DNA from: Symbiodinium kawagutii
Taxonomy: Eukaryota; Sar; Dinophyceae; Suessiales; Symbiodiniaceae
Length of the DNA stretch: 64,000 nt
Reading direction: 5' to 3'
NCBI GenBank assembly: GCA_009767595.1
Contig: VSDK01026432.1
Coordinates: 67,799 to 131,798 of the forward strand
Below the pieces are notes generated by a model that was not told the DNA's origin, made no database searches, and saw only the letters and a list, made by a program, of their open reading frames with translations. This document shows, one piece after another, positions 55,183 through 64,000 of this stretch (positions are counted from its first letter, which is position 1; each line of letters opens with the position of its first letter). The position numbers were made by a program, and so were the translations under genes.

Positions 55183-55953
55183 CATCTCGAGCAAGACTGG
55201 GAGTAACTGTTGAATCAGGCTTTCGCAGGCCAGCTAGGCGCAGGGTGCAGCTGCCCAGGGACGAATGTGTGAACATCCAGAAGATTCACAAGGGCCGCGT
55301 GGCAGCCGTGGGGGTCAGCTGAATTAGACTCGGAGAGGCTCCGGTCATTGGGTATGGCTGGCTGGAAATTCACCATATTTTATGGAGAAACCCCGGGAAA
55401 TGATTCATTGATGGCGGATTTTCCATCGCGAAATCACCTCAGGAGTCAGCGATACCCCACGGTTGATAGCGATGCTGCGCCAGGTCATCCCGTAGTGCAA
55501 TATAGCGGGAGCTGAGGCGACCAGTGCCACGCATCCCCATACTAGCGATGGCAACGGCCGATTCCATGGATCACTGGTTGGTTGAGATCCCTGGCAGCTG
55601 AAGCCTTGACATAGGAGCTGACACTGCTTGGCAATGGTTGAAACCTGTTGAAATCACCAAGCACTTTAGAATCAATGGGGGGATCTGCATGAAGGTTCTG
55701 TTTGCCATGCTACTGTTCCAGCACAAGAACTGGGAGTCGAGAATACGCAACTTCACAGAAAGAGCTTGATTCAACGAGCCTCGAGGCCTCTATCTGTTTC
55801 TGTTCAAACCAGTCATTTCAAAAAAGCTCTTGAAAAGATGCTCTGAACAGAGAATGCTCCTCTATATCCATAGTGTCTTGCAAGAAAGAGGGTCATTCTA
55901 TGCTCTGTGCTTTAGGAGCACCTTTCTGGGCGAAACGTGATTGCATCAAACGA

Positions 55954-56055
55954 TGGTTTCTTAAAATAGGGGCTATCCCAAATCATCCAATAGTAATCAT
56001 GATTATTATTAGTAATCCAAGCATTTTTGGGGTTCCCCCATTTTGAGAACCCCGC
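55954..56055 (+). mobile_element. Family A MITE
   Basis: GATGGTTTCTTAAAATAGGG, CCCAAATCATCCAATAG, CATTTTTGGGGTTCCCCC and TTTTGAGAACCCCGC. Flanks do not match. Confidence 0.82.
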
Positions 56056-56136
56056 ATATCGCATCAGTATGGCAGTTGATCTGTCTACCTCAGAATGAGA
56101 CAGTTGATCAAGCTGCTGAACAGCCAAGGGCAACGG

Positions 56137-56917
56137 CTAGTGAAGAGCCAGACACGTCCCGTCATAACGCCACAGACGGAGACAGGACAATGCACGCATG
56201 AACAATGATTGACTACCAGCATATAGCTTGAACACGCCTGAACACCTGGCTGACTTTCTGCCCTTGCAAGTCCTTCGGGGTTTGAAGCCTTTGCAACTGA
56301 GATTCACAAGAGCAACACCTGACACAGTAGACATTTCACAGTGTCGTTCTAACACATGCAGCAAGTCATGCCCATGAGTCAAGGACTTCTTGCTTGTCTT
56401 CCAGAAATAGTTGATGGGAAAATCTCCAGAAAATCTTTTTTAAGTGGCGGTGACTGAATGTTAAGACGGGGGGCTTATAGATTTTCCCGTCAACCAACTC
56501 AGTGATCAAAGCATTGCGGTGTGGTCTTTCTTGGTCTTGCTCCGACAACGCTCCATTGTTTACACACCGATCAGTTCCGAGTAGACAGTTTTTGTGACTT
56601 TTGACGATTTTGCAGATGCACAGTGACTCTCCCAAGAAAGGCCCAAATTAGACTGGCTCCAAGAAACTATTAAGGATGCCTATCACGCCCTGGGAAGAGT
56701 GGCCCCACCTCACCCTACTCACCATGATGTTCAACAATTGGTGGATGCAGCCAACAGCCCCCTCCACTTTTTTGTCTGGCCAACAGCCCCCTGGGCTTAC
56801 TGAGTAAACACTACGAAAACATAACAACCTCCCGTGCTCTGAATTTTGACCCCAGTCAAGCCGCGCACCTTCATTGGCGCTGGGGAAAAAAACAGTGACT
56901 CTCTGGTACAAATACAC
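56137..56917 (-). CDS. Run of three minus-strand open frames
   Basis: Consecutive minus frames of 81, 89 and 89 codons (56137-56382, 56366-56635, 56648-56917) read LLHVLERHCEMSTVSGVALV, RNALITELVDGKIYKPPVLT and WGQNSEHGRLLCFRSVYSVS. Together they may be exons of one minus-strand gene. No splice junction or family is clear, and each length alone is compatible with chance. Confidence 0.25.
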
Positions 56918-57099
56918 TGGATATCACTGGCCAGTTTGTTCTAGCCAGTCCCCATGTCAGGTGTTTATACTCAGCCGTGAGTGCGGCCATGCTATCGACA
57001 TGTACACCGAAGACCATCTAATGACGATGTTTGACGTTGGGAAGCCAGCGCTGATTATGGAGACTCAGTAGGAATAGGTAAGGGTGACCATTTGTACAG

Positions 57100-58140
57100 G
57101 ACCCAAGGAACAATCATCCTTGTTGAATGATCTTATGCTAGTGCCTGGGCCTTGGTTTCTGGCCGCAAATTCGGTATGCTTGGAGATCATCTGCATGTCG
57201 TTGCTACCTTTGTGATTCATTGGATCTTGACGTTCTTTTGGGTATAAGCATGATGGTCAACAGGCTCCTATGGATAGGGCAATACCTCCGCTGAACAGAA
57301 GGGTAGCACGATGGTAAGTGGGTGGTCTTTGGCGCGATCGGGGAGATCTTGATGATACCTAGAAATGCCGGGAACATTTGCAGGAAACCCAGCTATAATT
57401 GGGGTTCAAACATGGTCGACAGGTAGATTTTCTAACCAACAGAAGGCAGACAGGTACAGTAGATTTTCACACCAGCCAACGAGTGGTAGGATTCCACCCG
57501 CCCAATTTTCCAGCGCCACTAGGTGCAGAACAGGATGCTGAAGGGGCAAATCACGTCGTGGGGTGTTTGCATCTTGGATGAGGGTGCCGTCGTCTATGTC
57601 CAACAGGGGCTTGGTCAATAGCAAAAATGGGATTATAGTGGTTCATAATAGAGCAAAGCATGGGATTTTCGGTTTTATAGGGGATCATAGTGGTTAATCA
57701 TAAGGGATACCGACCATCCTCCAACCTCTGCCAGTTTTGCTGGTGCCAACTCTGGGTCACTTCACTTCCTGTTTTTCAATGGTTCGTAATGGTCAGTGGT
57801 TAAGAATAGGGGATAATAACCAACGAGAATGGTTGAACAACCACAGCTGTTGGCAGTTTCAGATATGTTTGAAAAGGTTGGTTCAGTGGATCTTCTGCAG
57901 CTTGTTGGACCGTGGGTTCGAACAAATTGGTTGGGATGTTCAGCTACGCACTTCTTGGATGCATGGTATTGACCCAGCTCCCCATACCAAATGATATCCA
58001 TGAAACAAATTCTGAGTCTCAAGGTATTGGCTTCACAAAGGGGGGCCAGGCAATCAGGGGGGCTGGGTTTGTGCAAAGCCAACCATCGGACCATGCAGAC
58101 ACACGCGGACCACTTGTGTTTGCCTTAAAAAATCATTTGA
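57100..58140. other. Spacer with family B-like words
   Basis: TAGTGGTTAATCATAAGGGA and GGGGATAATAACCAACGAGA recall family B interiors, but no paired ends are found. A minus frame at 57406-57624 (DIDDGTLIQDANTPRRDLPL) is open but overlaps a plus frame. Confidence 0.35.
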
Positions 58141-58325
58141 ACGCTATATATTGAAACATATGTATAAATATTGCATATTTAGACAGAAGTATATCATATA
58201 TCAAACAGATGCCATCTAATATTCATTCGAAGGGTGGGTCTTAAACCGCTGGCAGTATATCGTATACATATATGATTAGTATATATCTTCAATATATATA
58301 TATATATATATACATATACACATAG
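58140..58325. repeat. TA-rich microsatellite region
   Basis: TATA/CATA words with a (TA)n run at about 58292-58312. Confidence 0.85.
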
Positions 58326-58329
58326 TGTA

Positions 58330-59150
58330 ACAGATATATACTTTCCTCTATGATATATTCATACCCACATCTTCAACACAGGCTTCAATTCTGGGCTGGA
58401 CCAGAATAGTACAGTATACTTGTCCTCGGTCACGCAGAAAAATGGCCTGTGTGCAACAGAGCTTTCAAGTTTCCCTGAAGGGTCAGTGTTGTTTTTTTCT
58501 TGATGCTTGATATTCGTTGACTATGTTGCTTGACATGTTTTGTGATTTATGGTAATTGTCAACTGATGTGATGTATATGTGTGTGTATATATATATATAT
58601 GTTGATTTTATTGCCCAAAATGGCTCAGGCCATAATTCTAAAGTCTTGAAGGTCTAGGTATATTGGGAAATGATCTTTACTTAAGAGATGTAGTCATTTG
58701 ATATTTGGGTAACATATTGAAAAAATGATCATTTGTGATCCTAAAGATTATTTCAGCAATATCATAGGTATCTGAAGTATAGGAGAAAGTAATGATTATT
58801 TACTAATGTCATGTTAAGAATCATTGTGAATGATACTAATAGTACTACTGATGGTAGTACTGATGCTCAATGATACCAATGACTACTCACGATGATTTTA
58901 CTTAGGTATATTAATAGCAAAATGATCCAACCACCATACATTGACCCTCACAAAGTGGTTGTTGAACCCCATCACTGTTGGTGATTCTCCCCTACTATCG
59001 ACCATTATAATCCTATAGTAGGGGAAAAATCAAGCATTATAACCCTATACTATCTACCCTACTGTTTCTATAATCCCTTCTAAAGCCCTGAACAAAAACC
59101 CACGAAAATCCTACTGTTTCTATCCCCACGACTTGACCACTGATTCCCAG
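58330..59150. other. AT-rich spacer, no gene seen
   Basis: Short (TG)n/(TA)n run near 58572-58600; ATGATACTAATAGTACTACT-like words further on. Confidence 0.5.
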
Positions 59151-59158
59151 AAAATTTT

Positions 59159-59344
59159 TTGGATGAAGATGTGACCCCCGGTCCCCAGGTCACCGAGTCC
59201 CCTGGCCCCAGCGGTCCGGTCACGGTGGTCCAGGTACGATGGCATTACCCCAAAGTTGGCAGATCCGGCGCACTGGCTCCGGGGGCCGATGCCCAGGGCG
59301 TTTTCATAGGTGAAACATGGGGCTTCACAGGGATTCACATATGA
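59159..59344 (+). CDS. Candidate exon, Pro/Gly-rich start
   Basis: GC-rich patch reading DEDVTPGPQVTESPGPSGPV then WHYPKVGRSGALAPGADAQG and VFIGETWGFTG. A donor may occur early (gtccaG/GTACGA at 59233). Followed by TGATGTTTGAATGATGG GT-rich spacer, as for other plus-strand exon calls. Product unknown. Confidence 0.38.
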   Translation: MDEDVTPGPQVTESPGPSGPVTVVQVRWHYPKVGRSGALAPGADAQGVFIGETWGFTGIHI

Positions 59345-59625
59345 ATTTCATGATGACTTGATGTTTGAATGATGTTTGAAAATAACTATGATTTTTGAAA
59401 GCTGGTGAAATCATGGTTACTTGATGTTTGAAAAATGGTAAATTGATGGGCAATCAATGGTTGAATGGTGGCTGCTTGATGTTTGAATGACGCTTGATCG
59501 ATTGATGGTTACATGATGGTGACATGCTTATCGATTGATGGTTTCGTGATGGTCCAATCACGGGAACACACTGGTTAAATGATGGCTAAATGATGGTTAT
59601 GATGGTTGAATGATGGTTTACTGAT
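59345..59625. other. GT-rich low-complexity spacer
   Basis: TGATGGTTGAATGATGGCT-type words; no gene. Confidence 0.6.
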
Positions 59626-60054
59626 GCGCTTCGGAGGGTATGGGAAGACCACCTATCAGGACTGTGACAGGCACCCGGCTGTCCATGATCCCAGGGAAGA
59701 ATTCATGACCATTCTGTGATTATGTTCTATTTACAACGGTTTCTAATGGTTAGTAGCGATTCATAAGAGGGGGTAATTCTCTATTCTGATTCGAATTGTT
59801 GGAAGATATCCCTAGATTGAAACCATGACCAGCCAAGATTGACCATCAGTGTACAACCAAAACAATATCCACCGCTATGGATCATTATGACATGTCAAGG
59901 GATTTTGTAAGAAAGATTTGCAATCTGAAAATAGATCATGGGAGGCCATTTGCAATGAAACAAGTGATGTGAGATCCAGAAAGTAGGCCGGCCACACTTG
60001 GGTTGGTACAGAATTGCTAGCTACTTTTGGCAAACATTTTCGTAGTCAGCCATA

Positions 60055-60240
60055 ATGTGCCCCCGGCCACCGAAACAGGCTGGAGAGGATCCGTTCTTCA
60101 TTGAATTGACTTTTGATGGCAGAGACACCTTGGACGCCCGTTGGGTCAAGTTGATGAAGGCCACGAATTTGAAGAAGGAGCCGCTCAGAGGGCGGCATGG
60201 TGCGCGCACAGTTCCTCCAATGACTCCCATAGGGATATGA
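60055..60240 (+). CDS. Candidate exon, unknown protein
   Basis: 61 codons to TGA reading KQAGEDPFFIELTFDGRDTL and ARWVKLMKATNLKKEPLRGR. A possible acceptor is tttcgtAG at 60044. The mix of acidic, aromatic and basic residues is strongly protein-like. No family recognised. Confidence 0.42.
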   Translation: MCPRPPKQAGEDPFFIELTFDGRDTLDARWVKLMKATNLKKEPLRGRHGARTVPPMTPIGI

Positions 60241-60714
60241 CAACTATAAGACTGTTCCTGAGTTTTCAGCTTATACTGTAACTATTGATGTATGATGTTG
60301 AGGGAATTTATGCATATTCAATGCACATTCTTTGCATATTCTTCTATTAGATACATGGATAACCAGAGTATGAACGGCACGACTATGATGCTGTATGTCC
60401 TTTAGATCTGCACTGCTGGCGTGTTGGGGCCGGAGTGATGTTGGGTTGATCCATACACCTCCAACCAGCTGCAAAAGAGCATGGACTGTGGTTGCGGTGA
60501 TTTTGGGGTAGCCGCAGTTTTTTTTTCTTCCAGTGTTGTGGTTTTCAAGCAGTAGTGATCGCACTAGACCTTTGTAATACAATTATCATTGATGGTTGTT
60601 ATCACTTGGGGCTCATGTTGATTCCTTGGTTGTGATTGGTGTTTTTGATTCCACCAGTGATTGCTTGATTGTTGTTGTTTTCAACTGTGTTTATGAATCA
60701 TGCTTGTCATGCAG

Positions 60715-60892
60715 TAGGGATCGAATGGTTCTGCTAGGGCGCTTTGTCACTGAAATAGTTTTAGAAGAATGGCCTCCTGAGCGGCAGCTACTGAGAAAGC
60801 CTGAGTGTCTTTCCTTGATCCATGCAGCATTGCTTGAGCTTCATCTATTGGCTGGTGGCTTAGCACCAGCCCGGTGTGCGAAGTTGGGGTGA
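60715..60892 (+). CDS. Candidate terminal exon
   Basis: After a TTG-rich tract ending gtcatgcAG the frame reads RMVLLGRFVTEIVLEEWPPE then CLSLIHAALLELHLLAGGLA, to TGA. A helical, Leu-rich segment. It may belong with the patches at 59159 and 60055. Product unknown. Confidence 0.42.
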
Positions 60893-60899
60893 TGAATTT

Positions 60900-61530
60900 G
60901 TGCGGATTTCGCATTGTTCATACTTGTACAAGGTGGGGCCCCCAAGGTAGCTGAGTTGCTTCATGACTAGGGAAACTAGACCGGTTCTGATAGATGTAAC
61001 TAAACTAAAATGGCTTCCTAATCAGCTTCTAACTGGGAGGATCCACCTGGCAATCAATGCTGGTAATTACGAATCACCGCAAAGCTCACCATAGTTCCAC
61101 CATGTCACGGTTGAAATCTATCCATGTGCTAGACCCAAGAGGACAGCACTGCGTGGAGACGGGTTAGCAGCACCACAACAGTTGGCACAATAATTTTTCT
61201 GTTTGTTGGTTGTGAACATGCTCGGAATTCTGTTCGGATGATCAAGAAATCGTTGGTGGTGAACATGGCACAAGTTCACCATGCCGTTCACAGGCCACTA
61301 TTTGGCTCACTATGTGTCTCGATAACGACGGATCCCTTCGAAGATTTCTTGTACGATGACGGTCTCCATACTGTTCAGCATCGCAGTCAATAATTTGAAG
61401 CCACAAAGCAGCATGGCAGTTTCTTGACATGGACGCGTATACCTTTTTGGGATGTTTTGGGTACATTCGAAGACATAAGGCACAAGTTCATATTTATCTA
61501 CTGGTTCTGATCCGATGGTTTTGGATTTTG
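60900..61530. other. Spacer, no gene called
   Basis: Unique-looking sequence without a convincing frame. Confidence 0.4.
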
Positions 61531-61537
61531 TCTATTT

Positions 61538-61622
61538 GGGCGTTTCTTTAAATAGGAGACCCCCGAAAATAGCTGGTTAATATTGGATGATTTGGGGGGA
61601 TCTCCTATTTTGAGAAACCACC
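61538..61622 (-). mobile_element. Family A MITE, short
   Basis: 85 bp: GGGCGTTTCTTTAAATAGG, GGATGATTTGGGGGGATC, TATTTTGAGAAACCACC. Flanks ATTT and ATCT agree at three of four. Confidence 0.88.
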
Positions 61623-61760
61623 ATCTCGACCTATGTTTTGGACACATCCGTGTCTTCAAGTGAATCCATTTCCAGCTCCGGCTTGAAACAAGGGTAGCCA
61701 AATTTGTTTGTTGTGGTTTTAGATTTCCCCAATCATTGGGATGCTTGGTTGACTCAATCG

Positions 61761-61861
61761 GTATTTTTCAACATGGGGAACCCCAAAAATGGTTGGTTTA
61801 TCATTATAAATGGTTCATAAAGGATGGTTTGGGGTACCCCAAACTGCCTTGAGAAACCACC
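61761..61861 (-). mobile_element. Family A MITE
   Basis: GGTATTTTTCAACATGGGG, AAAAATGGTTGGTTTATCAT, GGATGGTTTGGGGTACCCC and TTGAGAAACCACC. Its right third is partly duplicated downstream. Confidence 0.85.
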
Positions 61862-61980
61862 AAAATAAGGGGTGATTCAAGCGGCAACCAGCAACCACCT
61901 TCATAAAGGATGGTTTGGGGTACCCCAACCAAATAAGGGGTGATTCAACCACCAAATGAGGGGTTGAAGAAACCAGCAAA
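61862..61980. repeat. Tandem duplicate of MITE right side, lacking the end
   Basis: TTCATAAAGGATGGTTTGGG.. at 61814 recurs at 61900, and AAATAAGGGGTGATTCAA at 61863 recurs at 61931. The second copy lacks the 17-18 nt that hold the MITE terminus. Confidence 0.8.
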
Positions 61981-62600
61981 AGGGGTTCTTCAGCCCTTTT
62001 TAGGAGGACTACATTAGGAGCTTCAAGAACTTTACGAAGGACATGTTCGTCGGTCTACGGTTTCCTGGTCGGCGATGTGAATTTCAGGGGGGATTCCAGG
62101 GGCACCGCAGAACTGAGTGAGTTTGTGGACCGGAGTTGGTGAGCGTTGGAAGAAGGCTATTGATGGTTATGATTGGTAATAAATACTTATTAACCAATTA
62201 TTAATGACCAATCACAACCGTTTATTGATTAATAAAATCATATTGTAATCATTGTTGACCATTGTTGACCATTTATTAATCAGTTATCAATGGTCAACAA
62301 TGATTATACTTATGGTTAGGCACAGACTTATTGTTGATCATGTCGATGATTTTAATTGTCGGGCATGTTTGCCAGAGGTGGATTCCCTCTCGTTGGGGCC
62401 AATCTGAGGTGAAAGGCTGGATTCTGATGAGGGGCCACGCGGGATCGGATGGTCCACCTGTGCTGAGATAAGGCCCCCATTTCTCTACCAGCAGGAGTCA
62501 GTAGCGTGATCAGGAAATAAATCACCATATATGATGGTGAATTACCACTAGATCTGTCAGGGTTTCGTCCACACAAATCTGGTGACATTGATGATGTGGT
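61980..62600. other. Spacer with short inverted repeats
   Basis: 62160-62310 holds overlapping ATTGGTAATAAAT, TTATTAACCAAT and CATTGTTGACCATTG words that can fold. Confidence 0.4.
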
Positions 62601-62771
62601 AGATTGAATCACTGGATATCATGGATTCTCATGGGAAATGACCAGAAGCCACCAAATCAATCACACCCTACGTCCACTTCGAAGGTGATAGAGGCTTCTG
62701 TGGACAAGTTACCCACCCTGCGCAACTTCTGTCCCCAGTGCAGCCCCACAGAAGTGACAGGCGCTCGTAGG

Positions 62772-62840
62772 ATTTGTTTCCAGGAACACCAACTGACAAC
62801 TCAGGTTTTTGGCATCAAGATTGTGTTCCTGGAAACAAAT
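62772..62840. repeat. Perfect hairpin, 18-bp arms
   Basis: ATTTGTTTCCAGGAACAC at 62772-62789 and its exact complement at 62823-62840, loop 33 nt. Confidence 0.93.
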
Positions 62841-62845
62841 AGTAT

Positions 62846-62929
62846 CTCACATATCTTGATGTTTTTTAGATATATTTTATTGTATCTCACAACTTAAAGC
62901 ACATATCTAAAAAACATCAAGATAGTGAG
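62846..62929. repeat. Perfect hairpin, 22-bp arms
   Basis: Arms 62852-62873 (TATCTTGATGTTTTTTAGAT..) and 62903-62924 are exact complements; outer CTCAC and GTGAG also pair with one gap. It begins 12 bp after the previous hairpin. Confidence 0.93.
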
Positions 62930-63295
62930 GCGGTCACATCAGCGCCGCACGTGGAACATGGCCTGTTTCACCTCTGATGGATCTCTCGTGGTGCGCTGAC
63001 ACCAGCCAGCCGACTGAGTCCAGGGCAGCGGTGCCAAACCTTGAAAGGGGGAGCTAAGGAGTTACCAGGAGTGGTCCGGATGGTAGATTATCTCCTGAGA
63101 ATGAAGCAATCCTGAGCAAAACACTGAGGACCAAAAGCAAAACATATCAACTTCTCAGTTGTTATAGTTCTTCGTTGTGAATCCGCATAATCAATCCTTT
63201 GTGCATCTTTATTCACCGTCAATCACCATTGGCATACCATCAAACCTCACCATTCTTCATCGCTATGAGCCATCATTGATCGTCATTAGACTCTG

Positions 63296-63391
63296 GTAAA
63301 CGGCTCGCTGCAAGTTCAAAATCCAGCATTTAGAGCTGGTTTTCCTATAGAATCTGGTGTTCAGCTTCCAGATTAGTTTCCCAGACTGTAA
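63296..63391. mobile_element. Element F, copy 2
   Basis: TTAGACTCTGGTAAAC at left and CCCAGACTGTAA at right, interior CCAGCATTTAGAGCTGGTTT and AGCTTCCAG. Diverged from the copy at 47558. Confidence 0.7.
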
Positions 63392-63419
63392 CAGGCAATG
63401 ACTAGTCGCATTTCAGACT

Positions 63420-63800
63420 AACCATCCGTTAATCATCGTGAATCATCAAGCATCATCAGCCATCAAGGAGCCACAACGAACCATGAACTAGCCATGATTG
63501 ACCATCAATTAAAGATGAATACACCATCGATAAGTTATCATTCACTGTTCCGTAACCATAAGTTAGACAGCAATTATCCATGCAAGTAACCATCAGGGAA
63601 CCATCAAGTACTGTAGCCATCAATCAACCACGAAGCAACCAACCATTCACCATTTTATTCAGCAACCTTTTAACCATCATTATGAATCATTATCACCTGC
63701 GAACCATGCTGAACCATCATTATCCACCATCATTGTTCACCATCAGCAACCATCATCATGACCCATTTAAACCAACCATTTCACCATCATCATGACCCAT
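63420..63800. other. AC-rich low-complexity spacer
   Basis: ACCATCATTATGAACCATCA-type words with few G on plus (GT-rich on minus). Confidence 0.6.
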
Positions 63801-63889
63801 TTTAACATCTTTAGTTTCCCAAATGTATGAATAGCTATGGTTAGTTGGTTGCCAAGCATATTTTCCTATGACGCTGTGCTTCAACCCAC

Positions 63890-63983
63890 CCACTGGTGCT
63901 GTTTGGTGCTCCCAGGTTCTTGGCTGAGAGTGGAAAAGACGCTCAGTGGGTTCATCATGAGCCTCGGCGCGAACGAACGCCAT
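63890..63983 (-). CDS. Candidate 5' exon on minus
   Basis: ATG at 63983 on minus reads MAFVRAEAHDEPTERLFHSQ then PRTWEHQTAPVG, with possible donors near 63890. The adjoining spacer is GT-rich on minus, matching the pattern seen beside plus-strand exon calls. Product unknown. Confidence 0.35.
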
Positions 63984-64000
63984 AACAAGGAGCTGAGGTA

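Noticed and set aside
57762..58094. Minus-strand YGELGQYHASKK frame as a family B copy
   Set aside because: GGAGCTGGGTCAATA resembles a family B end, but no partner end or duplication was found within the expected 110-130 bp.

Overview
This window is eukaryotic nuclear DNA, and a dinoflagellate alga (Symbiodiniaceae/Suessiales-like) is the best guess. There are no long clean genes, no operon layout, and no tRNA, rRNA or CRISPR that I could recognise. What is present is a set of short GC-rich, exon-like patches scattered in AT-richer spacer, very abundant microsatellites, and many short inverted-repeat elements. Two loci (50.6-52.3 kb) carry degenerate CAR/PEDMP-like coding repeats of a type I associate with Symbiodiniaceae assemblies. 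I did not see the 22-nt dinoflagellate spliced leader, so the taxonomic call is inference.

The clearest content is mobile. Family A (about 21 copies, usually 85-105 bp) has ends GGTGGTTTCTC...GAGAAACCACC. Family B (7 copies, 111-131 bp) has ends GGCTGTGGGTCAA...TTGACCCACAGCC. Both are flanked by 4-bp target duplications, several of them perfect (ATAT, TAAT, ACAT, AAGT for A; ACAT, ATGT, ATAT, AGTT, ATAT for B). Neither encodes a protein, so they are non-autonomous elements (MITEs), plausibly mobilised by the same transposase, which is not in this window. Smaller families C to F and a series of perfect 13-22 bp hairpins add to this.

Coding content is hard to fix. With this base composition, open frames of 100-150 codons are expected by chance in 64 kb, and several patches read as protein in more than one frame or on both strands. 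I therefore list only patches helped by splice-site-like borders, GC enrichment, a recognisable motif or unusual length, at low to moderate confidence. The one motif I recognise well is a protein-kinase glycine-rich loop at 48.43 kb. A weaker one is an LDQFPR...RGPRAF signature (DUF924-like) at 21.3 kb.

Layout: 0-0.63 kb tetranucleotide and dinucleotide repeats; 0.7-21 kb many plus-strand exon-like patches split by GT-rich spacers and MITEs; 21.8-22.2 kb (ATCC/ATCT)n; 23.1-23.7 kb a 15-bp minisatellite; 24-26.9 kb exon-like patches; 26.9-28.5 kb AC-rich spacer packed with family B; 28.5-38.3 kb mixed exon-like patches and most family A copies; 38.3-40.1 kb low-complexity and AT repeats; 40.8-45.7 kb exon-like patches including a GC island; 46.0-47.0 kb a very pure hexanucleotide array; 48.4-49.6 kb kinase-loop exon and neighbours; 50-52.5 kb a mosaic of dispersed coding-type repeats; 53-58 kb mostly spacer with possible minus-strand exons; 59-61 kb three good plus-strand exon candidates; 61.5-63.4 kb MITEs and hairpins; the end holds a possible minus-strand exon. 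No pathway can be assigned.
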